From: Nitrospiria bacterium
GTDB taxonomy: Bacteria; Nitrospirota; UBA9217
Length of the DNA: 49,838 nt
Assembly (NCBI GenBank): GCA_919902495.1
Contig: CAKKRC010000059.1
Location: 1-49,838 of the forward strand
Direction of reading: 5' to 3'
Part shown: positions 7,851-16,455 of the stretch, piece by piece
Numbering within the stretch: the first letter of the stretch is position 1
Layout: each line of letters starts with the position of its first letter
Program-made: the position numbers and the translations under genes
The notes under the pieces: model-generated
What the model saw: the letters and a program-made list of their open reading frames with translations, nothing else
Databases searched by the model: none
What the model was told of the DNA's origin: nothing

Positions 7851-8291
7851 TCAGCCTCCTGTAAGGTCTTTGTGCATCGTAATATGGGGGATCGTGACTT
7901 CCGTAAAGACACCGGACTCTGCGATATAGCCCAACCGCTCAAAAAATCCGCGTGCCGTCACACGGCCATGAAGCGTCACCGTTCGGATGTTGCGGGCAAG
8001 GATGGCATCTTCCGCGCGCTTCATGAGCTCGATGCCGATCCCCCGGCCCCGGTACGCCCCTTCGACGGCAAGCTGCCGGGCCTTCGCGACGTCCCCGGAA
8101 AAAGCGATCAGCACGCATCCGATCACCTGGCCCTTGCCGTTTACGGCCACCAGATGGACCTGCTCGTCCTCGTCGCGCACATCCTGTTCGGACAGATGGA
8201 GGCCCAGGGGCATTCGCAGGACCCTGTTCCTCAGCTCCTTCTCCAGGGCGTACTCACGATCGTGCGTGGTTATTTGGCGATAGAGGATCAT
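7851..8291 (-). CDS. GNAT-family N-acetyltransferase
   Basis: 146 residues from the start preferred here (MILYRQITT..); upstream in-frame ATG (8309) and TTG (8318) add only 6-9 residues and none has a clear ribosome site. The GNAT acetyl-CoA signature is present: QLAVEGAYRGRGIGIELMKRAE, with the R-G-x-G-x-G/A-type loop RGRGIG, then a strand and ARGFFERLGYIAESGVF near the end. The small-molecule or protein substrate is unknown. Its last codons hold the ribosome site of selenoprotein A, so the two genes are probably translated from one message. Confidence 0.85.
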   Translation of the reverse strand: MILYRQITTHDREYALEKELRNRVLRMPLGLHLSEQDVRDEDEQVHLVAVNGKGQVIGCVLIAFSGDVAKARQLAVEGAYRGRGIGIELMKRAEDAILARNIRTVTLHGRVTARGFFERLGYIAESGVFTEVTIPHITMHKDLTGG

Positions 8292-8365
8292 GGGACAGTT
8301 CCCGGCCATCACGGACAAAATGATCGCGGGCAGTGTTTAGTAACTGCAGAATACAATTCTACTCA

Positions 8366-8522
8366 AAAGGGCAAGAATATTTCTCGCAAAGTCGCAAAGG
8401 CCGCCAAGAATACTTAAGCGACGACTTGCTTTATGTTTTTAAACTAAAAAAGATTTAGATTCAAGGTTTCCTTTGCGCTCTGCAGCTCGCTTAGAAGCGC
8501 CTACTTTTGGTTGCGAGAGATG
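8366..8522. repeat. Quasi-palindromic intergenic repeat, CGCAAAG family (copy 1)
   Basis: Left arm TTCTCGCAAAGTCGCAAAGG (8381-8400) and right arm words CCTTTGCG (8470-8477) and TTGCGAGAGA (8511-8520) are inverted copies about 70 nt apart. A second copy with the same ends lies at 36781-36900. The 13-mer GCGCCTACTTTTG inside (8497-8509) also occurs at 750-762. It occupies the gap between the tctA stop and the GNAT gene; no gene is seen in 8292-8565. Confidence 0.7.
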
Positions 8523-8565
8523 CCTTTTGGTTCCGGCTTGTCCGGGTTAGGTACGGATAACGTGA

Positions 8566-10068
8566 TCAATCACCGCGGAAGGCCTCTTCGCGTTTCTTGT
8601 ACAGCGAAGGGATGCTCGCGGCAATGATCGCCAGCACGCCGAGAGCGAGCAGGGTCGCGCTGATCGGCCTTCGTAAGAACACCATCGGATCGCCGCGCGA
8701 GAGCAGCAGGGCACGGCGCAGATATTCTTCCATCATCGGGCCGAGGATGAAGGCAAGCAGCATCGGCGCCGGTTCGCAGTCCAGCTTGGTAAAGACATAC
8801 CCCAGCACTCCGAACAACGCCATGAAGTAGATGTCGAACTCGGTGTTCTTCAGGCTGAACACGCCGATGGTGCAAAACACGAGTATGGCCGGGAACAGGT
8901 GCTGGTAGGGAACCATGACGATCCGCACCCACATCCCGATCATGGGCAGGTTGAGGATGATCAGGAAAAGGTTGCCGATCCACATGGAAACGATGATGCC
9001 CCAGAACAGCGCCGGCTGTTCGACCATCACCGAAGGGCCCGGCTGGATGCCCTGGATGATCATCGCGCCGACCATGAGCGCCATCACCGGGTTGGACGGG
9101 ATCCCCAGGGTCAGCATGGGGATGAACGAGGTCTGGGCGCCTGCGTTATTGGCCGATTCGGGGGCTGCGACGCCTTCGATGGCTCCCTTGCCGAATTCCG
9201 CCGAATGTTTCGAGACCTTCTTTTCAATGGAGTAGGCCGCGAAGGAGCCCAGGATGGACCCGCTGCCGGGAAGGATGCCGAGGGCCGAGCCGATTGCGGT
9301 CCCGCGCAGGATCGGCCCCACCATGCGCTTCCAGTCCTCTTTGGTCGGCATCAGGCTGGTGATCCTGGTCACCGCCGATGTGCGGTCACCCTCGCGCTCC
9401 AGGTTGCGGATGATCTCCGCCAGTCCGAACATGCCCATGGCGACCACCACGAATCCGATGCCGTCGGCGAGCTGGGGCATGCCGAAGGTGAACCGTTGCG
9501 CGCCGGAATTGACATCCGTGCCGACCAATCCCAGGAGCAGGCCGAGCACGACCATGCCGATGGCATGGAGCAACGAACCCTGGGCGAGCACCACCGAGGC
9601 AAGCAACCCCAGCACCATGAGCGAAAAATAATCGGCAGGACCGAACTTGAGCGCGAACTCCGCGAGCGGCGGCGCGAACAGGGCGAGCAGGAGGGTCGCG
9701 ACCGTACCGGCGAAAAAGGAGGCGATGGCGGACGTTGCCAACGCCACGCCGGCGCGCCCCTGGCGCGCCATTTGATATCCGTCCAGCGTGGTGACCACCG
9801 AAGCCGCCTCTCCCGGCACATTGATCAGGATGGAGGTCGTGGAACCGCCGTACTGGGAACCGTAGTAAATGCCTGCCAGCATGATAAGGGCGGAGATCGG
9901 CGGCAGGGTGAACGTGATAGGAAGCAGCATGGCGATGGTGGCGGTCGGTCCGAGCCCGGGCAACACCCCGATGAGGGTACCGAGAAAAACTCCCGCCAGG
10001 CAGTACAACAGGTTGCCCGGAGTTAATGCGGTCGAAAATCCTAAACCGAGGTTTGCAAGAAGTTCCAT
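8566..10068 (-). CDS. tctA: Tripartite tricarboxylate transporter, large membrane subunit TctA
   Basis: 500 residues, the usual length for TctA. The N-terminal signature VLPGLGPTATIAMLLP (about 38-53) and the Gly/Pro-rich loops GIYYGSQYGGSTTSIL, LPGSGSILGSFAAY and AAPESANNAGAQTSFIPMLTLGIP are diagnostic of the large permease. About 12 membrane segments. With TctB it forms the membrane part of a secondary transporter fed by the periplasmic receptor TctC, taking up citrate or other carboxylates driven by an ion gradient. Last gene of tctC-tctB-tctA; the 199-nt gap to tctB carries an inverted repeat. Confidence 0.96.
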   Translation of the reverse strand: MELLANLGLGFSTALTPGNLLYCLAGVFLGTLIGVLPGLGPTATIAMLLPITFTLPPISALIMLAGIYYGSQYGGSTTSILINVPGEAASVVTTLDGYQMARQGRAGVALATSAIASFFAGTVATLLLALFAPPLAEFALKFGPADYFSLMVLGLLASVVLAQGSLLHAIGMVVLGLLLGLVGTDVNSGAQRFTFGMPQLADGIGFVVVAMGMFGLAEIIRNLEREGDRTSAVTRITSLMPTKEDWKRMVGPILRGTAIGSALGILPGSGSILGSFAAYSIEKKVSKHSAEFGKGAIEGVAAPESANNAGAQTSFIPMLTLGIPSNPVMALMVGAMIIQGIQPGPSVMVEQPALFWGIIVSMWIGNLFLIILNLPMIGMWVRIVMVPYQHLFPAILVFCTIGVFSLKNTEFDIYFMALFGVLGYVFTKLDCEPAPMLLAFILGPMMEEYLRRALLLSRGDPMVFLRRPISATLLALGVLAIIAASIPSLYKKREEAFRGD

Positions 10069-10135
10069 AGCATAGTACCTTCTCAGATATCTCTACGAGT
10101 TACCAAAGAGTCAAATACCCTTCACAGAACCCTTA

Positions 10136-10238
10136 GCCACAGAGGTCACCGAGTGCACAGAGAAAGGCTTGAATAATTTACACACCTGCGAGATGTGTTT
10201 TACAGTTCTCCCTCGGTGATCTCTGTGTCCTCTGTGGC
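10136..10238. repeat. Quasi-palindromic intergenic repeat, CCACAGAGG family
   Basis: Left arm GCCACAGAGGTCACCGAGTG..CACAGAG (10136-10162) and right arm CTCGGTGAT..CTCTGTGTCCTCTGTGGC (10212-10238) are near-complementary. The element sits between tctB and tctA, inside what should be one operon. A related half-word (CTCTGTGACCTCTCGTACCTCTGTGGC) is at 41526-41552. Confidence 0.7.
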
Positions 10239-10267
10239 AAATTTTTTCGTGTCACGTCCGGGTTGGT

Positions 10268-10729
10268 TCATCTGCCGAACCATGATCCCAGCATGGGAAG
10301 CGGCACTCCCAGACCCTTCAGGAATATCAGGATACAGAACACGGTGAGTCCCGCGGCCATGGCCAGTGAATATTTCCAGCGGAACTGATGGCTGGCATAC
10401 GAACTGATGATCACCAGCAGCGGCAGCGCGATGACAAGGCCGGCGCCCCGGACGACCAGGCCGAACAGGACCGTCGAGGCAGTTACCAGCAGGAGTCCCT
10501 TGAACGCGTACCTGCTTATAGGACTGCCCGGCCGGATGAACGAGCGCACAAGCGAAGCGACCCCGATCAGGATGAGCATGACGCTGAGCACCATGGGAAA
10601 ATAGGCGGGGCCCATCTTGAGGGCGCTGCCCATGCCGTAGTCTCGGGCGATGATGATCGCGGCCGTTCCGAAAACGATGTAGATGATGCCGGTCCAGAAA
10701 TCCTTCGGATTGCGGATGGGTGAGGTCAA
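10268..10729 (-). CDS. tctB: Tripartite tricarboxylate transporter, small membrane subunit TctB
   Basis: 153 residues from a TTG start at 10729, which has GGAG 7 nt upstream and begins right before the conserved RNPKDFWTGIIYIVFG motif of TctB. An upstream ATG at 10804 would add 25 residues (MRTKSFRRSAASERG..) of unconvincing composition. Four membrane segments: residues about 10-27, 43-61, 80-110 and 118-140. TctB proteins are poorly conserved four-helix partners of TctA. Downstream of tctC after an intercistronic hairpin (10819-10849). Confidence 0.88.
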   Translation of the reverse strand: MTSPIRNPKDFWTGIIYIVFGTAAIIIARDYGMGSALKMGPAYFPMVLSVMLILIGVASLVRSFIRPGSPISRYAFKGLLLVTASTVLFGLVVRGAGLVIALPLLVIISSYASHQFRWKYSLAMAAGLTVFCILIFLKGLGVPLPMLGSWFGR

Positions 10730-10818
10730 GACATTCTCCGGAAGGTCAGAGCAACGATTCCCGCGTTCGGATGCTGCGCTGCGGCGAAACGATTTCGTGC
10801 GCACACGTAGTGAGAATT

Positions 10819-10849
10819 AAAAGCGAGGCCGGGAATGGATCCCGGCCTC
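10819..10849 (-). terminator. Intercistronic terminator/attenuator between tctC and tctB
   Basis: Minus strand: perfect 10-bp stem GAGGCCGGGA / TCCCGGCCTC, 5-nt loop, then GCTTTT. The short T tract suggests partial termination, which would give more receptor (TctC) than permease. Confidence 0.6.
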
Positions 10850-10867
10850 TGCTGCATGGTTATCTGC

Positions 10868-11839
10868 TCAGTCGGCGTAGACACCGGCCTTTTTGATGAT
10901 CGGGGCCCATTTATCGATCTCGGACTTGAGGTGCTTGCGCAGTGCCTCGGGGGTGGCGTTCTCTTTCGAGGCGGCTTCGGTCCCCAGCTCATCAAAACGC
11001 TTCCTCAGAGCGGGATCGGCCAGCGCCGTCTGCAGCGCCTTGACGAGCGTGTCGATGACCGCCTTCGGCGTCGCCTTCGGCACGTACAGTCCCTGCCACA
11101 CGGAAACCTCGAAGCCCGGCAAGCCGGCTTCCTGCAGCGTCGGCACGTCGGGCAGCGCGGACACCCGTGTCTTCGTCGTCACCCCGTAGACCTTGACCTT
11201 GCCGGCCTTGATCTGGCTGATGGTATTGGAGGTCTGGTCGCACATGAAGTCCACCTGTCCTCCGAGGAGGTCGTTCATTGCCGGTCCCGTGCCTTTGTAG
11301 GGGATGGTGGTGAACTCCGTCTGGATCGCCGACATGAAGAGCATGCCGCACAAGTGCGAGGCGGCGCCCAGTCCGGCGTTGGCCAGATTGACCTTCTCCT
11401 TATTGGCTTTGACGTACGTGATCAGCTCCTTGAGGTCCTTGGCAGGGAAATCCTTCCGCGCGACCAGCGTCATCGCCACATCGCCGATCAGGCCGATAGG
11501 CTCAAAGTCCTTGATCGTATCATAGGGCAGTTTGCGATAGAGGGACGGTGCGGTGGAAAATCCGATATGGTGAAAAAAGACCGTGTATCCGTCGGGAGGG
11601 GAACCGGCCACCTTAGCGGCGGCGATCGTGCCTCCGGCGCCGGCCACGTTCTCCACGATCATCTGGGTCTTCAACGCGGCGCCCATCGTCTGGCCGAGCA
11701 GACGTGCGGATGTGTCCGTGGGACCGCCCGCGGAGAACGGCACGACGATGGTGATCACTTTTGACGGATACTGTTCAGCATGCGCCAGCGACACACCGAA
11801 AAACGCAAAGCACAGGAGCACTCGTACGATCTTGTCCAT
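10868..11839 (-). CDS. tctC: Tripartite tricarboxylate transporter receptor TctC (Bug family)
   Basis: 323 residues. Start at ATG 11839, after GGAGGTGG, opening a signal peptide MDKIVRVLLCFAFFGVSLAHA (cut after AHA). The mature N-terminus YPSKVITIVVPFSAGGPTDTSAR is the classical Bug/TctC motif that lines the carboxylate site; later GLGAASHLCG and VPKATPKAVIDTLVKAL match the family. Soluble periplasmic receptor delivering a carboxylate to TctAB; the ligand cannot be named from sequence. First gene of the tct operon. Confidence 0.95.
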   Translation of the reverse strand: MDKIVRVLLCFAFFGVSLAHAEQYPSKVITIVVPFSAGGPTDTSARLLGQTMGAALKTQMIVENVAGAGGTIAAAKVAGSPPDGYTVFFHHIGFSTAPSLYRKLPYDTIKDFEPIGLIGDVAMTLVARKDFPAKDLKELITYVKANKEKVNLANAGLGAASHLCGMLFMSAIQTEFTTIPYKGTGPAMNDLLGGQVDFMCDQTSNTISQIKAGKVKVYGVTTKTRVSALPDVPTLQEAGLPGFEVSVWQGLYVPKATPKAVIDTLVKALQTALADPALRKRFDELGTEAASKENATPEALRKHLKSEIDKWAPIIKKAGVYAD

Positions 11840-11981
11840 CACGGTCCACCTCCAGCAGGTCAGGATTATGGTGCGTGGTTCTCTTCGATCAGAACCAGGA
11901 TGCAAGCATGAGAAAGCATATCATAGGAGAGGAAAATTATCAAAACAAAAACCTTCTCCTATTGCATGAGAAAACATCAAA

Positions 11982-13274
11982 TTAGAACTCATACCTCGCT
12001 TGCGCATAGACATTGTCATTATTCGCAAATTGTCCGAACTGGCCCCACGGTTTGCCCCCGCCGAACACGTTCCCGCCAAGCGCTATCCATACTGAATCCG
12101 TAAGGTTGTACTTCACTTCGGGGTTCAGCAGGTAGTCTCTGTCCGAAAGACCGTAGAACGCGAAGAAGGACAGCCTCAGAGTTTGATGGATCATGAATTG
12201 CGTGAGGCGCACGGAAGCAAGCTGATGAAGACGCTTCTCCCGCGGGAAACCGGAAGGAAGATTCTGGACATAGGCTGAATGGTCCTGCATATGCTCGCCG
12301 TAATACTGTGCCCCGACGGTAAAGTCCTCCCAAAGCTGACGCTGATATCCGATCAAGTAGCGTGTTTGCGAATTGGGGATCATCGGATCAGTACCGTGCC
12401 GGTCCTGGCGGGAATCATAGTAGCCAGTTTCAAAACTCAGGACGCCGTCCAAGGCCCTGCCCTGAACGCTCGCGCCATATACGGAAAGCTCGGGATAGAA
12501 CAGGGTGAGCCTGGTCGGCGCGACGGGATTGTCCGGCAATACCGATGGTTGGCGTGAGAAGCCGTGATAGTAATACAATGAGGCATCGAATCCGGCCACA
12601 TCGCGATACACGCGCAATGCTTTCTCCGCCTTGTGAAAGTCTCTGTACGGATCTTGTGTTTCCCTATTCGTGATGCTTGCCATCGGATCGAACATCCGGA
12701 ATCTACTTGGGTCAGGATACTTGTTCGGCTCGAAATACGGGACCGCAATGAACTCGAACGATGCGAATCCCGGATACAGACCGACCTTTGCGCCGTCCAC
12801 TCCATTTTTCAGGTACTCCATCGGACGGCCTGAGAAGAACGCAGCGAAGTCTTTCGGGAACACGTCGTTGATGAACAGCAGGTCGCCGACACCCCAGGTG
12901 ACGACCTGCCTGCCGATCCGCGCATCCCATTTTTCGGATGTGTAGTCAGCGTAACCCTCCCGCAGTTCCATTATCGAATGTTTATCGATGTTGTCGTGAA
13001 ACGCATCGCCCTTGATAAACAGGCTGAACTGATCAGCCGTGGCTTCAAGCTTGACTTGAGCGCGCTCCTCGGACCACTTGAAATCCTTTCCATCGGGATT
13101 ATCCTCGGTCGTATTCATTGAATAATTTCCCTGCACGAAGCCGTGCAGGGACGTTTCTACGGCCACAGCAGACAACGGCCACACGAGCAAGAGCAAACAG
13201 CAGGCGACCAGCGATACGACGTCTGATTTCTGTTGTCTGTTGTCTGTCGTCTGTCTTCTGCTCACTCGATCCAC
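11982..13274 (-). CDS. Outer-membrane beta-barrel protein, DUF1302-like
   Basis: About 430 residues from GTG 13274; a second GTG at 13265 overlaps the stop of the LolA-like gene (GTGA) and is equally possible. A signal-peptide core LVACCLLLLVWPLSAVAV is preceded by an odd n-region (RQTTDNRQQKSD) that is simply the translation of an ACAGACGACAGACAAC-type repeat. The mature part is rich in alternating aromatic strands (LHGFVQGNYSMN, WDARIGRQVVTWGVGDLLFINDVFP) and ends in phenylalanine (YAQARYEF), as outer-membrane barrels do. It lies last in a three-gene run with an MMPL exporter and a LolA-like protein, the usual context of DUF1302-type proteins. Confidence 0.82.
   Translation of the reverse strand: MDRVSRRQTTDNRQQKSDVVSLVACCLLLLVWPLSAVAVETSLHGFVQGNYSMNTTEDNPDGKDFKWSEERAQVKLEATADQFSLFIKGDAFHDNIDKHSIMELREGYADYTSEKWDARIGRQVVTWGVGDLLFINDVFPKDFAAFFSGRPMEYLKNGVDGAKVGLYPGFASFEFIAVPYFEPNKYPDPSRFRMFDPMASITNRETQDPYRDFHKAEKALRVYRDVAGFDASLYYYHGFSRQPSVLPDNPVAPTRLTLFYPELSVYGASVQGRALDGVLSFETGYYDSRQDRHGTDPMIPNSQTRYLIGYQRQLWEDFTVGAQYYGEHMQDHSAYVQNLPSGFPREKRLHQLASVRLTQFMIHQTLRLSFFAFYGLSDRDYLLNPEVKYNLTDSVWIALGGNVFGGGKPWGQFGQFANNDNVYAQARYEF
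13219..13262. repeat. CTGTTGTCTGTCGTCTGT repeat inside a coding start
   Basis: Degenerate tandem CTGTTGTCTGTTGTCTGTCGTCTGTCTTCTG, the same word family as in the gap at 18423-18530. Here it lies at the junction of two overlapping genes and supplies about a dozen codons of the barrel protein's N-terminus. Confidence 0.7.
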
Positions 13275-14062
13275 CTCTTCGGCGGCTGCTTGAGATACCG
13301 CTCGGTAAAGAGACTGTCCTCGATTCCCACATTGTATTCTGCTTTGAGAAACGATACTTCGGTCATGTGTCCGCTCAAGAGGTTTTTCATCGATCTTTTT
13401 ATGATCGTGGGATGACCTTTCACGTCCTTGATCTCGTCCGCGCTGAAGACCCGGTACAACTCGCCCTTCTTGTCATAATACTCTTCCTTGATCGGCAAAA
13501 AAGTGCCCTTGTCGATCCAAGAGAGCTTGTAGCTGTATTCCATCTCAGCCGCCTTTGGAGTGCTCTTGATGACCGTGCAATCACAGTCGCCGATTTTTTC
13601 ATCCTTCACGACGGCGTGGGTATCATCTTCCAGATTCCGGCCTGAAATGTCCTCGTAGGTAAAATCGGAGCCCACGAAACTGGACCGCTTGTCCTGTGCA
13701 GCGATCCGCCTGACCATGTTGATGGCGGGGACAAAGAGCCACCGGTCGGCGTCCTTGCCCGGATATTTGTAGACCATGAACGTCATGTTCCGCACGTCGG
13801 CCGGCTGGAAGAAATACATGAAATACTTCTGCTCGCCGCCAGGCTGGCCGTAGTTCTTCCTGAGCATCATCATTTCGCGCACCCGTTCCTGGCCGCCTTT
13901 GCTGACGAGCTTCATCATGACCCGCGCCTTGAGATCGGCGCCGGGGTAGAGAAAGGCCGCCTGGGACTTCTTCATGATCTCATCAGCGGTCATGGCATGT
14001 ACATGACCTGAGACAAAAACGACCGTGATCAGTGCAGCCGCCAGTAGAAATATCTTTTTCAT
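13262..14062 (-). CDS. Outer-membrane lipoprotein-sorting (LolA-like) protein
   Basis: 266 residues. Signal peptide MKKIFLLAAALITVVFVSGHVHA, then a domain typical of the LolA-like outer-membrane lipoprotein-sorting family: ADLKARVMMKLVSKGGQERVREM, FFQPADVRNMTFMVYKYP, DRWLFVPAINMVRRIAAQDKRSSFVGSDFTYEDISGR (with the conserved F-x-GSDFTYED segment) and a C-terminal half of barrel-like strands. Probably periplasmic, binding a lipid or hydrophobic molecule for transfer to the outer membrane. Its start overlaps the exporter's stop (ATGA) and its stop overlaps the barrel's start, so all three are translationally coupled. Confidence 0.9.
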   Translation of the reverse strand: MKKIFLLAAALITVVFVSGHVHAMTADEIMKKSQAAFLYPGADLKARVMMKLVSKGGQERVREMMMLRKNYGQPGGEQKYFMYFFQPADVRNMTFMVYKYPGKDADRWLFVPAINMVRRIAAQDKRSSFVGSDFTYEDISGRNLEDDTHAVVKDEKIGDCDCTVIKSTPKAAEMEYSYKLSWIDKGTFLPIKEEYYDKKGELYRVFSADEIKDVKGHPTIIKRSMKNLLSGHMTEVSFLKAEYNVGIEDSLFTERYLKQPPKRWIE

Positions 14063-16359
14063 CGCACTTCCCCCTTGAATAGCCAGCCCTGCGTCAACGT
14101 AATGAGGGCCGGAAGATAGAGAATCGTCATCAATGCGCTCAGCAGCATCATGCTCACGATGAACGCGCCCACGGTGATATACGGCGTAAGCGGCGCGAAG
14201 AGCATGACCGCGAAGGCGGCGGCGAACAGGATCGCGTTCCGCATGATGCCCTTGCCCGGCCGCGCGGCGGTCCAGAGCAGCGCATCGGCCAATGATTCTC
14301 CGGGCGTTTCCTTCATACGCTGCCGCAGCCTGCTCACGAAGTGGATGGCGAAGTCAACTGCCATGCCCAGGGACAGGCAGCTCATCACCGAGATCGGCAT
14401 ATCGAAGTCTTTCCCCACGAAACCGACAACCCCGTAAATGAGAATGATCGTGAACAGGAGAGGTATATAGCCGATCAGTGCCCATTTGATGGAACGGAAG
14501 TCATAGGCAAGGATCGCGAACACGGCGATCAGCGCCAGGATAAGGCCTTTTACCATATCCCAGAGGACTTCATGGTTCCAGACCAGGTTGAAGTAGGCGA
14601 TGCCTGCGGGCTTGAACACCATGAGCGTCGGGTTTTCCTTCCGGTATTCGTCGACCGCCGCGATGACCGATTCCATCGCCTTCGCGTCCCACGTCTTGAG
14701 CTGCACCCAGATATTGGCTTTGCGGAAAGGATAGTCCGCGACATTGTCGAGGTCGGACGGCTTTGCCGACATGGCGAAGAGGAACAGGTACTGTCCGATC
14801 ATCTCCTTGTTCTCGGGGACCGCGTCGTACTTCGGGTCGTCATTATGAAGCACGCGGTTGATCCGTTTCACATAATCCACAACTGACGTCGTCTTGCCCA
14901 CGACCGGCAGCTTTTCCAGGCGCCGCTGCAGCCCTTCGATATAGCGCATGGCTTCCGGCGTTTTTATGTAATCGTCCTTGTCGGAGATCGCCACAATGTA
15001 GCCGAGCGACGTTCCGCCCAGGGCCTTGTTCATGACCGTGTCCGCTACGCGGACATCGCTGCCTTTTTTGAACCATTCCACGAGATTATTGTTCACGACC
15101 GTCTTCGAGATGCCGATAATGGCCGCGACAACGAGCACAACGCCGACGAGAACCGTCGTAGCGGGTTTCCGGATGCCGAGCCCGGCAAGCTTCTTGAGGA
15201 ACGACGACCCGCCCGCCTCACTGTCCTCCGACCGGGATATCTTCTCTATTTTCTCGTCCTTTACAAAGGTGAACATGGCGGGAATGAAGCTGAAGCTCAA
15301 TACTCTGAGGACGATGGTCCCGAACGCCACAAGACCGCCGAAAACCTTGACCGGGATGATATTCATGAACAACAGCACGCCAAAACCCGCTGCCGTTGCC
15401 AGGGCGGTATTGCGCACAGGCCTGCTTACGGCGTTCATGGTCGCGATGATCGCGGCCCGCTTGTCCTTCTTTTCACGATAGCGGAAATAGAACTCATTGA
15501 AGATGTGCATGCTGTCCGTTGCGATGGCCATCATGAACACGGGGGCCATGGAGCTCATGATATGGATCGGGAAGCCGAGCCCGATAAGAAGTCCCATGCT
15601 CCAAACAATGCTGATCATGGCGTCCATCATGAGCGTCATGGAGAGGAACAGGTCCTTGAACATAAGGAACCTGACCAGCAGCATGACCATCCCGGCTATG
15701 GGCGCGAATACCGCCATGAGCTTGAACATGTCCGCTCCGAAGGTGTCCCGCGCCACGGGATCGCCGGCAACGTAATAGGTCTCGTCGCCCTTCTCTGTCT
15801 TGATGATCTCCCTGATCTTGTCGGCGATCTCTTTTCCATTGCCGCCTTTTTCAAGGGGAACATAGATCGCCGTGGTCTTGCCGTCCTTTGAAATGATCCG
15901 GTCGATAAAAAGCGGGTTTTCAAAAAGCGCCTTGCGCATAACGGCCATCTCTTTATCCGTCTTCGGCGCCATGATCATGAGAGGGCCGACCTTCAGCGTT
16001 TCGCCTTCAACAGTCACATTGTCGATGGTCGTGAAGCTCGATACGTCCCGGGCCGCAACGCCTTTGATCTTCAGGATCTCATCGGTGATCCTCTGTACCT
16101 TGCCGAGCGTATCGGAATTCAGGATGCCTTTCTCGTTCTGAATGCCGAGGACGATCATGTCCTCATAGAGGCCAAAGGTTTTCTCAACCTCGTCGTTTCC
16201 CACCCGGACGTCCGACGTTGGCGGCAGCATGTTCTTGGGATTGGTGTCCGTCCTCACCTTCGGGAACTGGGTCAGGAAGAGGAGCGTGAGGATAATCGAC
16301 AGAGCGACAATCAGCTTCGGGTGGTCGACCGAGAATTCGACCAGAGAAAATTTCTTCAT
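14059..16359 (-). CDS. MMPL/RND-superfamily exporter
   Basis: 766 residues. Start at ATG 16359, which has AGGAGG upstream and directly precedes MKKFSLVEFSVDHPKLIVALSIILT; the longer frame adds 31 unlikely residues. Layout: TM1, large periplasmic loop (50-220), TM2-6 with AIATDSMHIFNEF, second loop (about 430-590), TM8-12 with SLGMAVDFAIHFVSRL; the two TM4/TM10-type acidic residues needed for proton coupling are present. MMPL proteins of this kind move lipids or hydrophobic compounds across the inner membrane. Together with the LolA-like protein and barrel it suggests an envelope lipid-export path. Confidence 0.92.
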   Translation of the reverse strand: MKKFSLVEFSVDHPKLIVALSIILTLLFLTQFPKVRTDTNPKNMLPPTSDVRVGNDEVEKTFGLYEDMIVLGIQNEKGILNSDTLGKVQRITDEILKIKGVAARDVSSFTTIDNVTVEGETLKVGPLMIMAPKTDKEMAVMRKALFENPLFIDRIISKDGKTTAIYVPLEKGGNGKEIADKIREIIKTEKGDETYYVAGDPVARDTFGADMFKLMAVFAPIAGMVMLLVRFLMFKDLFLSMTLMMDAMISIVWSMGLLIGLGFPIHIMSSMAPVFMMAIATDSMHIFNEFYFRYREKKDKRAAIIATMNAVSRPVRNTALATAAGFGVLLFMNIIPVKVFGGLVAFGTIVLRVLSFSFIPAMFTFVKDEKIEKISRSEDSEAGGSSFLKKLAGLGIRKPATTVLVGVVLVVAAIIGISKTVVNNNLVEWFKKGSDVRVADTVMNKALGGTSLGYIVAISDKDDYIKTPEAMRYIEGLQRRLEKLPVVGKTTSVVDYVKRINRVLHNDDPKYDAVPENKEMIGQYLFLFAMSAKPSDLDNVADYPFRKANIWVQLKTWDAKAMESVIAAVDEYRKENPTLMVFKPAGIAYFNLVWNHEVLWDMVKGLILALIAVFAILAYDFRSIKWALIGYIPLLFTIILIYGVVGFVGKDFDMPISVMSCLSLGMAVDFAIHFVSRLRQRMKETPGESLADALLWTAARPGKGIMRNAILFAAAFAVMLFAPLTPYITVGAFIVSMMLLSALMTILYLPALITLTQGWLFKGEVR

Positions 16360-16414
16360 GCGCACCTCCTGCAATTTGGATACAAGAATAAAGATATTTG
16401 CATATATATACTCT

Positions 16415-16445
16415 AAAAACATCCCCCGCCGCAATTGCAGCGGGG
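16415..16445 (-). terminator. Rho-independent terminator closing the sulfur run
   Basis: Minus strand: stem CCCCGCTGC / GCGGCGGGG with loop AATT and one mismatch, then GATGTTTTTAG (A run 16415-16419 on plus). It lies just after the DsrE2-like gene and separates the sulfur genes from the exporter run. Confidence 0.65.
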
Positions 16446-16455
16446 ATTGCATGGC

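Noticed and set aside
8381-8400. c-di-GMP (GEMM) riboswitch suggested by CGCAAAG..CGCAAAGGCC
   Set aside because: The words repeat in tandem and have inverted partners 70 nt away; the tetraloop-receptor parts of the riboswitch are missing and no downstream gene is in the right place.
8899-10026. 375-codon plus-strand ORF
   Set aside because: Antisense of tctA, which has full family motifs; the ORF is His/Arg/Asp-rich with no domain.
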